This document shows positions 52,928-63,891 of a stretch of DNA of 64,000 nt, piece by piece; position 1 is the stretch's first letter; each line of letters begins with the position of its first letter. The notes below the pieces were generated by a model. It saw nothing but the letters and a program-made list of their open reading frames with translations. It was not told the DNA's origin and did no database searches. The stretch spans positions 1,810,001 to 1,874,000 of the forward strand of contig NC_011891.1 of assembly GCF_000022145.1 (NCBI RefSeq). The letters run 5' to 3'. A program made the translations under genes and the position numbers. Source of the DNA: Anaeromyxobacter dehalogenans 2CP-1. Its GTDB lineage: Bacteria; Myxococcota; Myxococcia; Myxococcales; Anaeromyxobacteraceae.

Positions 52928-53560
52928 ATGCCGTTCGCTCGAACCGTAGCCGTCACGCTCGCCGGCCTCGCGCTCGCGGGCCTCGCGCAGGCCGCCCAGC
53001 CGCAGAAGGGCGCGAAGGACGAGGCGCGCGCCCGCGAGGTCATCCGCGCGTCCTTCAAGGAGAAGGGCCAGGCGGGCCTGGATCGCCTGGAGCAGGACGA
53101 GGTCCAGGCGGCCTGCAGCCGCGCCCCGGCCCAGGGGCCGCTGCCGGACGCCGCCGCGAAGAAGCTGGTCGCCGCGCAGCAGGCCACGCTCGTCTACCCG
53201 GCCGACGGCAAGCTCATGGGCGACTGGAAGAAGGGCGAGCAGATCGCGCAGAGCGGCGTCGGCAAGCAGTTCTCCGACGATCCCGCGAAGCCGTCCGGCG
53301 GCAACTGCTACGCGTGCCACCGCCTCTCGAAGCAGGAGGTGTCGTTCGGCACGCTCGGCCCGAGCCTGTACCAGTACGGCAAGGTGCGCGGGCAGGGCGA
53401 GGCCATGCAGCGCTACACCTACGCGAAAATCTTCAACCCGCAGGCGTTCACGGCGTGCTCCACCATGCCGCGCTTCGGGCACCACGCCATCCTCACCGAG
53501 GAGCAGATCAGGGATCTGGTCGCGCTGCTCCTCGATCCCGCCTCCCCGGTGAACCAGTAG
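52928..53560 (+). CDS. soxX: SoxX, mono-heme cytochrome partner of SoxA
   Basis: 210 residues; signal peptide, then a long N-terminal helical extension of about 90 residues before the heme domain. Heme at CYACH (Cys127-His131) with axial Met180 in STMPRFG. It accepts electrons from SoxA and passes them to a soluble cytochrome. It lies 10 bases after soxA. Confidence 0.92.
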   Translation: MPFARTVAVTLAGLALAGLAQAAQPQKGAKDEARAREVIRASFKEKGQAGLDRLEQDEVQAACSRAPAQGPLPDAAAKKLVAAQQATLVYPADGKLMGDWKKGEQIAQSGVGKQFSDDPAKPSGGNCYACHRLSKQEVSFGTLGPSLYQYGKVRGQGEAMQRYTYAKIFNPQAFTACSTMPRFGHHAILTEEQIRDLVALLLDPASPVNQ

Positions 53561-53578
53561 CGCGGAGCGAGCGAGCCC

Positions 53579-55294
53579 ATGGATCGCAGGGAGTTCATGC
53601 GGATGCTGGCGGCGGCCGCCGCCGGCGGGATGACCCTTCGCGCGCGCGCGGCGGGTCCGGAGGGCGCGGGGCTGTACGACCTGCCGCGCCACGGCAACGT
53701 GAGCCTGCTGCACTTCACCGACGTGCACGCGCAGCTCATGCCGCTCCACTACCGGGAGCCGGCGGTGAACCTGGGCGCCGGGCCGGCCCGGGGCCGCCCG
53801 CCGCACCTGGTCGGGAAGGCGCTCCTCTCGCACTTCGGGATCCGGCCCGGGACGCGCGAGGCGCACGCGCTCACGTTCCTCGACTTCGAGGCGGCGGCGC
53901 GGCGGTACGGCAAGGTCGGCGGCTTCGCGCACCTCGCCACGCTGGTGAAGCGCCTCCGGGCCAGCCGCCCCGGCGCGCTGCTGCTCGACGGCGGCGACAC
54001 CTGGCAGGGCTCGGCCACGGCGCTGTGGACCGACGGCCAGGACATGATCGACGCGGCCAAGCTGCTCGGCGTGGACGTGATGACCGGCCACTGGGAGTTC
54101 ACGCTCGGCGCCGACCGGGTGAAGCGCGCGGTCGAGAAGGACCTCGCCGGCAAGATCTCGTTCGTCGCCCAGAACGTGCACACCGCCGACTTCGGCGACC
54201 CGGTGTTCGAGCCCTGGGTGATGCGCGAGGTGAACGGCGTACCGGTGGCCGTGATCGGGCAGGCGTTCCCGTACACCCCCATCGCGAACCCGCGGTACCT
54301 CGTGCCCGACTGGACGTTCGGGATCGACGAGGAGAACCTCCAGCGCACCGTGGACGAGGCGCGGGCGAAGGGCGCGCGCGTGGTGGTGCTGCTCTCGCAC
54401 GACGGCATGGACGTGGACCTGAAGCTCGCGTCCCGCGTGAGCGGCATCGACGCGATCCTGGGCGGCCACACGCACGACGGCGTCCCGCGCCCGGTCGCGG
54501 TGAAGAACCGCTCCGGCCAGACGCTGGTCACGAACGCGGGCTCGAACGGCAAGTTCCTGGGCGTGCTCGATCTGGACGTCCGCGGTGGGAAGGTGGCGAG
54601 CCACCGCTACCGGCTGCTCCCGGTGTTCTCGAACCTGCTCCCGGCCGACCCGGAGATGGCCGCGCACATCGAGCGCGTCCGCGCGCCGTTCCGCGAGAAG
54701 CTCGCCGCCCCGCTGGCGGTCACCGAGGGCGTGCTCTACCGGCGCGGCAACTTCAACGGAACGTACGATCAGCTCATCCTGGACGCGCTCATGGCCGAGA
54801 AGGACGCCGAGATCGCGTTCTCGCCCGGCTTCCGCTGGGGCGCCTCGCTCCTGCCCGGCGACACCATCACGCAGGAGGACCTGCTCGCGGCCACCGCCAT
54901 CAGCTACCCGAACGTCGGCGTCAACGACATGACCGGCGCGACGGTGAGGGCGGTGCTCGAGGACGTCTGCGACAACATCTTCAACCCGGACCCCTACTAC
55001 CAGCAGGGCGGCGACATGGTCCGGGTCGGCGGGCTCGAGTACGCGTGCCACCCCGGCGCGCGGAGCGGGGAGCGCATCCAGGACCTGCGCCTGCGCGGGA
55101 AGCCGCTGGAGGCGTCGAAGACGTACCGCGTCGCCACCTGGGCCTCGGTGAGCGAGGCGGCGCGCGACGCCGGCGGCGAGCCGGTCTGGGACGTGGTGGG
55201 CCGCTGGCTGCGCGCCCAGAAGACGATCACGCCGCGCACGCCGAACCTGCCGCGCCTGGTCGGCGTGGGCCGGGATCCGGGGATGTCCACCTGA
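53579..55294 (+). CDS. soxB: SoxB, sulfate thiol hydrolase
   Basis: 571 residues with a short Tat signal (DRREFMRMLAAAAAGG). The dinuclear-metal nucleotidase-like active site is seen in LLHFTDVHAQL, LLDGGDTWQG, TGHWEFT (family-specific NHE-to-GHWE variant), and GGHTHDG. C-terminal substrate-binding parts include the RGNFNGTYDQLI and FSPGFRWG segments. It hydrolyses sulfate from SoxY-bound thiosulfonate in the periplasm. The downstream metallo-hydrolase start overlaps its stop by one base (TGATG). Confidence 0.94.
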   Translation: MDRREFMRMLAAAAAGGMTLRARAAGPEGAGLYDLPRHGNVSLLHFTDVHAQLMPLHYREPAVNLGAGPARGRPPHLVGKALLSHFGIRPGTREAHALTFLDFEAAARRYGKVGGFAHLATLVKRLRASRPGALLLDGGDTWQGSATALWTDGQDMIDAAKLLGVDVMTGHWEFTLGADRVKRAVEKDLAGKISFVAQNVHTADFGDPVFEPWVMREVNGVPVAVIGQAFPYTPIANPRYLVPDWTFGIDEENLQRTVDEARAKGARVVVLLSHDGMDVDLKLASRVSGIDAILGGHTHDGVPRPVAVKNRSGQTLVTNAGSNGKFLGVLDLDVRGGKVASHRYRLLPVFSNLLPADPEMAAHIERVRAPFREKLAAPLAVTEGVLYRRGNFNGTYDQLILDALMAEKDAEIAFSPGFRWGASLLPGDTITQEDLLAATAISYPNVGVNDMTGATVRAVLEDVCDNIFNPDPYYQQGGDMVRVGGLEYACHPGARSGERIQDLRLRGKPLEASKTYRVATWASVSEAARDAGGEPVWDVVGRWLRAQKTITPRTPNLPRLVGVGRDPGMST

Positions 55295-56250
55295 TGGCGC
55301 CCGCGCTCGCCACGCTGCTCGCGGCGCTCGCCGCGGCCGCCCCCGCGCCGGCCCGCGCGGCCGATCCCGTCCTCGAGCCGGTCCGGCTCGCGCCGCGGGT
55401 CTGGCTGGTGCAAGGCGACCCGGGCGTCGCCTCGGCGGCGAACCGCGGCTTCAACTCCAACGCGGCGTTCGTCGTGACCGGCGACGGCGTGGTGGTGATC
55501 GACGCCCTCGGCACGCCGGCGCTGGGCCGCGCGCTGGTGCGCGCCATCCGCAAGGTGACCCGCCAGCCGATCCGGCGGGTGATCCTGACGCACTACCACG
55601 CCGACCACGTCTACGGCCTCGGCGCGCTGAAGGCGGCGGGGGCCGAGGTCTGGGCGAGCGCGGAGGGCAGGGCGTACCTCGAGGGCGAGGAGGCGGCGAA
55701 GCGGCTCGAGCAGCGCCGGAAGGAGCTGGCGCCGTGGTTCGACGCCGGAAACCCGCTGCTCCCCGCGGACCGCTGGCTCGACGGGGACGCCGCCTTCGAG
55801 CTGGGGGGCGCGCGCTTCGAGGTGGTCCGGCTCGGACCGGCGCACTCGCCCGAGGACCTGATGGTGGTCCTGCCGGACGACGGCGTGGTCTTCTCCGGCG
55901 ACGTCATCTTCGCCGGCCGCATCCCGTTCGTCGGCGAGGCCGACAGCCGCCGCTGGCTGGCGGCGATCGACCGGCTCCTGGAGCGCCGCCCGAAGCTGCT
56001 CGTCGCGGGCCACGGCCCCGCGTCGCGGGACCCGGCCACCCACCTCGCCCTGACCCGCGACTACCTCCGCCACCTCCGCGCGGTGATGGGGGCGGCGGTC
56101 CAGGACCTCGTCCCGTTCGAGGAGGCGTACGCCGCCGCCGACTGGAGCGCGTACGCGAAGCTCCCCGCGTTCGAGCCGGCGAACCGCATCAACGCCTACG
56201 GGACCTACCTCACCATGGAGCGCGAGATGCTCGAGGCGGGCCGGCAGTGA
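55294..56250 (+). CDS. Exported metallo-beta-lactamase-fold hydrolase (SoxH-like)
   Basis: 318 residues. A signal peptide ends near ARAAD. The zinc site is HYHADH (His100, His102, Asp104, His105) with GHG near the end and a GDVIF strand. Placement after soxB and similarity to the SoxH/quinoprotein-relay hydrolases suggest action on a sulfur or glutathione conjugate in the periplasm. Not essential in known Sox systems, so exact role is open. Confidence 0.8.
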   Translation: MAPALATLLAALAAAAPAPARAADPVLEPVRLAPRVWLVQGDPGVASAANRGFNSNAAFVVTGDGVVVIDALGTPALGRALVRAIRKVTRQPIRRVILTHYHADHVYGLGALKAAGAEVWASAEGRAYLEGEEAAKRLEQRRKELAPWFDAGNPLLPADRWLDGDAAFELGGARFEVVRLGPAHSPEDLMVVLPDDGVVFSGDVIFAGRIPFVGEADSRRWLAAIDRLLERRPKLLVAGHGPASRDPATHLALTRDYLRHLRAVMGAAVQDLVPFEEAYAAADWSAYAKLPAFEPANRINAYGTYLTMEREMLEAGRQ

Positions 56251-56308
56251 GCCGGCCGCGCGGAGAGCGCGACGCTCCCGTTCAACCCCGCAACCGGAGG
56301 AACCCCAC

Positions 56309-56695
56309 ATGAAGAAGTCGATCGCGATGTCCCTCGCCGCCGCCGCCATCCTCTCCGCCGCCGGCGCCCGCGCCGCCGGCCCGGCCCCGAAGAAGACCCC
56401 CGAGCTCGTCGCCAAGGGGAAGGCGTCCTACGCGACGAACTGCGCCGCCTGCCACGGCGACAAGGGCCTGGGCGACGGCGCCGCCGCGGCCGCGCTGGAT
56501 CCCAAGCCGCGCAACCTGGTGACCGGCGCCTACCGGAACGGCACCACCGCCGACCAGGTGTTCGCGACGCTCGAGCAGGGCATCCCCGGCACCACCATGA
56601 CCGCCTTCGGCCACCTGCCGGCCGAGGAGCGCTGGGCGCTCACCTACTACGTGCTCGACCTGCGCGGCGCCAAGTCCGCCAAGGCCAAGAAGTAG
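56309..56695 (+). CDS. Soluble mono-heme cytochrome c
   Basis: 128 residues, signal peptide, heme motif CAACH (Cys45-His49) and a Met in the GTTMTAFG loop as sixth ligand. Class I c-type cytochrome. Position between the Sox genes and the caa3 oxidase makes it a likely electron carrier from SoxXA/SoxCD to the oxidase. GGAGG lies just upstream. Confidence 0.9.
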   Translation: MKKSIAMSLAAAAILSAAGARAAGPAPKKTPELVAKGKASYATNCAACHGDKGLGDGAAAAALDPKPRNLVTGAYRNGTTADQVFATLEQGIPGTTMTAFGHLPAEERWALTYYVLDLRGAKSAKAKK

Positions 56696-56718
56696 CGCCA
56701 CCCTCGTCCCCTCCTCCC

Positions 56719-57549
56719 GTGACCTCCCTCCCGCGAACCCTCGCGCTCGCGGCGGCCGCCCTCGTCCTCGAGGCCGGCGCCGCCCGCGCGCAGACGCCCG
56801 AGCAGCTCCGCCGCGAGCTCGCCGCCATCGGCGTGGTGGAGCGGCTCGGCGCCGAGGTGCCCCGCGACCTCGCCTTCACCGGCGAGGACGGGCGCCCGGT
56901 GACGCTCCGGGCGCTGGCCGGCCGCCCGGTGCTGCTCTCGTTCAACTACACGAGCTGCGCGAAGCTCTGCAGCCTGCAGCTCGCCGGCCTCGCCCGGGCG
57001 CTCCGCGACGCGGGCTGGAAGGGCGAGGACTTCTCGGTCTTCACCCTGAGCATCGACCCCGCCGAGACCCTGCCGCAGATCCGCAAGTACGAGGAGACCT
57101 TCGTGCAGCAGGCCGGCGGCGGGGAGGGCGTCACCCGCGCCTGGCACTTCGCCACCGGCGCGAAGCCGGCCATCGACGCGCTCGCCGAGGCGGTGGGCTT
57201 CCGCTACCGCTACGATCCCAAGACCGGCGAGTTCGCGCACCAGGCCACGCTGGTGGTGCTCACCGGCGACGGCCGGGTCTCCGGCTACCTGCACGGCGTG
57301 AGCTACGAGCCGGACGCGCTGCGCACCGCCGTGCGCCGCGCCGCCGACGGGCGGGTGGCCACCGCCGCCGAGCAGAAGGCGCTCGGCGGGTTCCTCCTCT
57401 CCTGCATCGGGTTCTCCCCCGACGATCCGCTCCCGCTGGCGCTCAAGGTGATGCGCGCGGCGGGCGGGGTGGTCGGGCTCTTCCTCGTCTCCTTCGTCGG
57501 CGTCCACGTCGCGCGCGATCGTCGGCGCCGAATCAGGAACGCACCGTGA
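56719..57549 (+). CDS. SCO1/SenC-type copper chaperone
   Basis: 276 residues from GTG 56719. After the signal sequence the thioredoxin-like domain has the copper ligands Cys80 and Cys84 in CAKLC and His174 in EFAHQ. Unusually, a transmembrane helix lies at the C-terminus ([15 protein letters not shown]) followed by an Arg-rich cytoplasmic end. It inserts copper into the CuA site of the oxidase subunit II encoded next (4-base overlap). Confidence 0.88.
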   Translation: MTSLPRTLALAAAALVLEAGAARAQTPEQLRRELAAIGVVERLGAEVPRDLAFTGEDGRPVTLRALAGRPVLLSFNYTSCAKLCSLQLAGLARALRDAGWKGEDFSVFTLSIDPAETLPQIRKYEETFVQQAGGGEGVTRAWHFATGAKPAIDALAEAVGFRYRYDPKTGEFAHQATLVVLTGDGRVSGYLHGVSYEPDALRTAVRRAADGRVATAAEQKALGGFLLSCIGFSPDDPLPLALKVMRAAGGVVGLFLVSFVGVHVARDRRRRIRNAP

Positions 57550-58555
57550 CCGAGCTGCCCATCCGCACCCTCCACCTCCTCGCCGGGGCAGGCCCCGGCT
57601 ACCTCCCCGCGCGCGCGTCCAGCGTGGCGGACGGGGTGGACCAGGTCTTCCTGTTCCTCTTCTGGGTGAGCGCCTTCTTCCTCGCGCTCATCATCCTCCT
57701 CACCATCGTCTTCGTGCTGCGGTACCGCCGCCGCCCGGCGCGGCTGCACCCGGAGCCCTCGCCGGCGCACAGCACGCGGCTCGAGCTGGTGTGGACCATC
57801 ATCCCGCTGGCGCTCGTCATGGCGCTGTTCGTCATGTCCACCCGCACCTGGATCCAGATGACCTCGGCGGACCCCGGGGCGGATCCGGTGCGCGTGCAGG
57901 TGACCGGGCGCAAGTGGTCGTGGTGGTTCGACCACCCGGGTGGCAAGGGCGCGAACGAGCTGCACGTGGTGGCCGGGCGGCCGGTGGAGCTGGTCCTCTC
58001 CGCCACCGACGTGATCCACTCGCTGTACGTCCCGGAGTTCCGCCTGAAGCAGGACGCGGTCCCCGGGCGTTTCACCCGGCTCGCCTTCACGCCCACCGTG
58101 CCGGGCAGCTACCCCATCCTCTGCGCCGAGTACTGCGGCACCGACCACTCCCGCATGCTGTCCACCGTGGTGGTCCACGCCGACCAGGCCTCGTTCGACG
58201 CCTGGGCCAGGGAGGGCCTCCCGGCCGACGCCACGCTCGCCGACCTCGGCAAGCAGGTGTTCGCGGAGAAGGGCTGCGCCGCCTGCCACAGCGTGGACGG
58301 GGCGCGGGGCGTCGGCCCGTCGGTCCGCGGGCTGTGGAAGCGCCACGAGAAGCTGGCGGACGGCACCACCGCGCTGGTGGACGAGGAGTACCTGCGCGAG
58401 TCGCTGGTGAAGCCGGGCGCGAAGGTGGTCGCCGGATACCCGAACATCATGCCGCCCATGCCGCTGGAGGAGCGCGAGCTGAAGGCCGTCGCCGCGTACC
58501 TCGAGACGCTCGCCGTCGAGGGCGGCGCGCCGGCGAAGGGCGAGGAGACGAAGCG

Positions 58556-58559
<4 letters not shown>
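57546..58559 (+). CDS. coxB: Cytochrome c oxidase subunit II with fused cytochrome c (caa3-type)
   Basis: 337 residues from GTG 57546. Two transmembrane helices, then the CuA domain with His158, Cys193, Glu195, Cys197, His201 and Met204 ([12 protein letters not shown]). A C-terminal class I cytochrome c domain carries CAACH (Cys244-His248), the defining feature of caa3 oxidases. It takes electrons directly from soluble cytochrome c and passes them to subunit I. Confidence 0.94.
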
Positions 58560-60223
<1,664 letters not shown>

Positions 60224-60928
60224 ATGGACGCGACCGCCCAGCCCGCCGCCGCCCGCCCGGAGCGCGGCCGGTTCCTGGCCGTGCAGTTCGAGGACATGCC
60301 CGCCCAGCTCGCCACCGGCAAGCTCGGGATCTGGCTGTTCCTCGCGAACGAGGTGCTGTTCTTCTCGGCGCTGTTCGTCTCGTACGGCGTCTACCGCGCC
60401 CACCACCCGGAGCTGTTCCGGTACGCCAGCCAGTTCCTCGACTGGCGCATGGGCGCGACGAACACCCTCGTGCTCATCAGCAGCAGCCTCGCCGCGGCCT
60501 GGTCGGTGCGGGCGGCGCAGCTCGGGAACCAGCGCACGCTGATCCGGTCGCTGGTGCTGACGGTGGTGCTCGCCGCCACGTTCATGGTCGTGAAGTACTT
60601 CGAGTACAGCCACAAGCTGCACAACGGGGTGGGGTGGGGGACGGCGTGCAACCCGTCGCCGGAGCTGCTCGCGAGCCTGCCCGCCGCCGTCCGCGCGCTG
60701 CCCGTCCCCGAGCACCTCGGCACCTTCTTCAGCCTCTACTACCTGATGACCGGCCTGCACGGGATCCACGTGGTCATCGGCATCGGGCTGTACGTGTGGC
60801 TGATCGTGCGCGCGCGGCGGGGCCACTTCGGCCCCGGCTACTACGGGCCGGTGGACGCGGTGGCGCTCTACTGGCACCTCGTGGACCTGGTGTGGATCTT
60901 CCTCTTCCCGCTGCTCTACCTGATCTGA
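60224..60928 (+). CDS. Cytochrome c oxidase subunit III
   Basis: 234 residues, beginning at the base after the subunit I stop. The family pattern is clear: KLGIWLFLANEVLFFSALFVSY, then MVVKYFEYSHKL and GLHGIHVVIGIG, with VALYWHLVDLVWIFLFPLLYL at the end. Five to seven spans. It stabilises the oxidase core. Confidence 0.94.
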   Translation: MDATAQPAAARPERGRFLAVQFEDMPAQLATGKLGIWLFLANEVLFFSALFVSYGVYRAHHPELFRYASQFLDWRMGATNTLVLISSSLAAAWSVRAAQLGNQRTLIRSLVLTVVLAATFMVVKYFEYSHKLHNGVGWGTACNPSPELLASLPAAVRALPVPEHLGTFFSLYYLMTGLHGIHVVIGIGLYVWLIVRARRGHFGPGYYGPVDAVALYWHLVDLVWIFLFPLLYLI

Positions 60929-60938
60929 GGCCGGCTCC

Positions 60939-61328
60939 ATGAACGTCGTCGAGAACGCGTCCTCCGACCGCGCGCACGGGGACGGCGCGCACGCCGGGCC
61001 GCACGTGCTCCCGCCCTCGGTGCTGCTCGGCACCGCCGCGGCGCTGGGCGTCCTCACCGTGCTGACGGTGGCCGTCGCCCGCGTCCACCTCGGGGCCGCG
61101 AACGTGCCGGTGGCCCTCGCCATCGCCACCGTGAAGGCCTCGCTGGTGGCGCTGTTCTTCATGCACCTCAAGTACGAGCACCGGTTCCACCTGGTGATCC
61201 TGGTGGGCGCGGTGCTGTTCGCGGTGCTGTTCGGCAGCTTCGTCATGTTCGACGCCTCCGAGTACCGGCCGGACGTGCGCGCGCACGAGCAGGCGGTGCG
61301 GGCGAAGGCCGCCGAGCCCGCGCGCTGA
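60939..61328 (+). CDS. Cytochrome c oxidase subunit IV (caa3-type small subunit)
   Basis: 129 residues with a His/Asp-containing N-terminus and three transmembrane helices; the central motif VKASLVALFFMHLKYEHR is typical of prokaryotic subunit IV (CtaF-like). It completes the oxidase operon, 10 bases after subunit III. Confidence 0.88.
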   Translation: MNVVENASSDRAHGDGAHAGPHVLPPSVLLGTAAALGVLTVLTVAVARVHLGAANVPVALAIATVKASLVALFFMHLKYEHRFHLVILVGAVLFAVLFGSFVMFDASEYRPDVRAHEQAVRAKAAEPAR

Positions 61329-61419
61329 GGGGCGTGCCCCCGGCGCGGCGCGCCCGCGCCCGCCGGGGACGCGCCGCCGCGCCGGGGCGGTGCTATGGTC
61401 CGCGGCCCGGAGGCCGCAC

Positions 61420-62793
61420 ATGTCCGACGAAGCCAGGCTGGCGAGCACGACCGCGAACGCGATCCTCGGGATCGACACGCTCTGGGGAGGCGACGTGATG
61501 AGCGCCTCCGGGACCGGCCGGTACATCGCCGACTCGTGGTTCTCGGACGAGCCGCTGCCGCCGGCGTACGCGCTGCCCGCGGCGGCGCGGCTCCGCGCGA
61601 TGGGCGGGGTGGCGGCGCCCGCTCCGGACCTCGCCGCCATCGACGCGTACCTCGCCGCCGTGGACGTCCCGGGCGCCATCGACGCGCTCGCCGCGCTCGG
61701 ACGCGGGGTCGGCGGGATCCGCGGTGCCTACCTGGCGGCGCAGGGTGAGTCGCTGCGCGTCATGTGGGCGCTCGCCGAGGAGCTGCTCGGGCGCGGGCCG
61801 AAGGTTCCGTACGAGCGCTGCGTGGTCGCCTCGACCGGCCGGGCGCCGGAGCCGTCGCGACCGGAGGCGAAGCGCGAGCGCCTGGCCGAGCTGCTCGGGG
61901 TGCGCGCCGAGGCGGAGCCGCTGCTCGCGGCGGTGGACGCGTGGCGCGGCGAGCGGCTCGTCCCGCGCAAGGCCATCAAGCTGCTCGCGGACGCCTGCAT
62001 CGCCCAGCTCGACGAGGGCACGCGCCGGCACGTGGTGCCGCACCTGCCGGCCTCGCTCCACGGGATCCCGCGCGCGAACATCGAGTTCCTGCCCATCGAG
62101 AACGCCTGGTTCTCCGGGTCGATGAACTACGTCGGGCGGGCCCGCGGGCCCGACGGCTCGCCGCGGTACGAGGCGACCTACGAGATCAACGCGGCCCTCC
62201 AGATCTCGGTCCCGGAGTTCCTCGACCTGGTGGCGCACGAGGTGGTCCCCGGGCACGTCACGAACTTCGCGCTCGCCCAGGCGCTCCACGTGCAGGGGCG
62301 GCTCGGGTTCGAGGGCACCGTCCTCACCATGAACACGCGCGGCGCGGCGCTCTCGGAGGGCCTCGCCAACAACGCCATGATGATGGCGCTCGGCGTCACC
62401 GAGGTGGAGCAGCTGCCCGACCCCGACCTGCAGATCGGGAAGCTCCTGGTGCTCCTGCAGGACGACGCGAAGAACCAGGCGTCCTGGCTCACCTGGGCCG
62501 AGGGCCGGCCGCAGGACGAGGTCGCCACGGCGCTGCGGCGCGAGTACCTGCTCTCCGAGGAGCGCGCCGCCAAGATCTCCGGCGCCTGGGCGCGCCACCC
62601 GCTGAACGGCCGCATGTACCTGCCGTGCTACCGGGCCGGCACCGAGAAGGTCGCCGAGCTGCTCCGGCGCCACGCGCCGGAGCAGGTCATCCCGGCGCTC
62701 TACCAGGTGCGCGGCCTGGTGGACGTCGTGACCATCGACCAGGTGCTGGAGGGCGTGGCGGCCGCCGGCGGCGCCGCCGGTCAGGCCGGGTAG
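61420..62793 (+). CDS. Zinc-protease-like protein with HEVVPGH motif (DUF885-like)
   Basis: 457 residues from ATG 61420 with GGAGG upstream. The only catalytic-looking motif is HEVVPGH at about residue 273, like the zinc site of DUF885/M-type peptidases. The rest is helical, including TMNTRGAALSEGLANNAMMMALG, which may supply the third ligand region. No signal peptide. It lies on the same strand as the oxidase operon but after a gap. Peptidase activity is inferred from the motif only. Confidence 0.65.
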   Translation: MSDEARLASTTANAILGIDTLWGGDVMSASGTGRYIADSWFSDEPLPPAYALPAAARLRAMGGVAAPAPDLAAIDAYLAAVDVPGAIDALAALGRGVGGIRGAYLAAQGESLRVMWALAEELLGRGPKVPYERCVVASTGRAPEPSRPEAKRERLAELLGVRAEAEPLLAAVDAWRGERLVPRKAIKLLADACIAQLDEGTRRHVVPHLPASLHGIPRANIEFLPIENAWFSGSMNYVGRARGPDGSPRYEATYEINAALQISVPEFLDLVAHEVVPGHVTNFALAQALHVQGRLGFEGTVLTMNTRGAALSEGLANNAMMMALGVTEVEQLPDPDLQIGKLLVLLQDDAKNQASWLTWAEGRPQDEVATALRREYLLSEERAAKISGAWARHPLNGRMYLPCYRAGTEKVAELLRRHAPEQVIPALYQVRGLVDVVTIDQVLEGVAAAGGAAGQAG

Positions 62794-63761
62794 AGGCCGC
62801 GCACGCGCGCGTGCAGCCGGGCCAGCCCGAGCAGCGTGTCGATGCGCGGCGTCGGCTCGCCGACCCGCGCGCCGATCTCCCGCACCGCCGACACGAGCGC
62901 GTCCAGCTCCACCGCCCGGCCCGCCTCCACGTCCTGCAGCATCGACGTCTTGAACGCGCCCAGCTTGCGCGTGACCGCCATGCGGTCCTCGCCGCTCTCG
63001 GAGATGGGGCACCCGATGGCCGCGCCGATGCGCGCCGCCTCGCCCATGACGTCCAGGCAGAAGCGGTACACCTGCGGATCGTCGAGGATCCGGTCGCAGG
63101 TGGCGCCGGTGATCGCCGAGACCGGGTTCATGGTCATGTTGCCCCAGAGCTTGTACCAGACGTCCGCCTGGATCCGCCGCGAGACGTCCACGTCGAACCC
63201 GGCGCCGCGGAGCGTCGCGGCGAGGCGCGCGAGGCGCTGCGACGCCTCGCCGCCGGGCTCGCCCACGATGAGGCGGTTGCCGGCCGTGTGGCACACGAAC
63301 CCCGGCTCCGGCACCGCGCAGGCGAGGTGGACCACGCAGCCGACCACGTGCCGCGACGGGATGCCCGCCGCGATGGCGCCGCCGGGGTCCACCGAGTCGA
63401 GCCGGGTGCCGGCCCAGCGGCCGCCGAACCGGTCGAAGAACCACCAGGGCACGCCGTTCATGGCGGTGAGCACGACCGTGTCCGGCCCGAGCAGCGGGCC
63501 GATGTCCCGGGCCACGTGGACGAGCGCGGGCGCCTTCACCGCCACGACCACCAGCTCCTGCGGCCCGAGCTCGGCGGGATCGTCCGACGCCGGGAGCCGG
63601 ACGCGCGCCTCCCCGCCGGCCGAGACGAGCCGCAGCCCGCGCGACCGCAGCGCGTCGAGCGTCGCGCCGCGCGCCACCGCGCTCACCTCGTGCCCGGCGC
63701 ACGCCAGGCGGGCGGCCACGAGCCCGCCCACCGCGCCGGCGCCGTAGATCGCGATCCTCAC
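62781..63761 (-). CDS. Ketopantoate reductase-like (ApbA/PanE family)
   Basis: 326 residues from GTG 63761 with GGGGAGG upstream. It starts at once with the Rossmann motif GAGAVGG. VVAVKAPAL, TAMNGVP (Asn in the nicotinamide site) and the KLWGNMTMNPVSAIT helix contain the catalytic Lys of PanE. C-terminal FKTSMLQDVEAGRAVELD is the family end motif. It would reduce 2-dehydropantoate or a similar keto acid with NADPH. Its end overlaps the convergent protease-like gene by 13 bases. Confidence 0.88.
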   Translation of the reverse strand: MRIAIYGAGAVGGLVAARLACAGHEVSAVARGATLDALRSRGLRLVSAGGEARVRLPASDDPAELGPQELVVVAVKAPALVHVARDIGPLLGPDTVVLTAMNGVPWWFFDRFGGRWAGTRLDSVDPGGAIAAGIPSRHVVGCVVHLACAVPEPGFVCHTAGNRLIVGEPGGEASQRLARLAATLRGAGFDVDVSRRIQADVWYKLWGNMTMNPVSAITGATCDRILDDPQVYRFCLDVMGEAARIGAAIGCPISESGEDRMAVTRKLGAFKTSMLQDVEAGRAVELDALVSAVREIGARVGEPTPRIDTLLGLARLHARVRGLYPA

Positions 63762-63891
63762 CGCCACCACCTCCCCGCGGAGCCTCCGCGGAGGGGAGAG
63801 TACCGCAGGCGGGGCGGGCGCGGGGCGCGCCGCGCGACGCGGCCGGGCCGGGTTCACTCGTCGTGAGCGGGCAGGCGGGCGTGGCCGGCCC

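Noticed and set aside
61338-61368. CCCCGGCG/CGCCGGGG hairpin after the oxidase operon as a terminator
   Set aside because: The stem is perfect but the loop is 15 bases and no T tract follows; it may be chance in a GC-only stretch.
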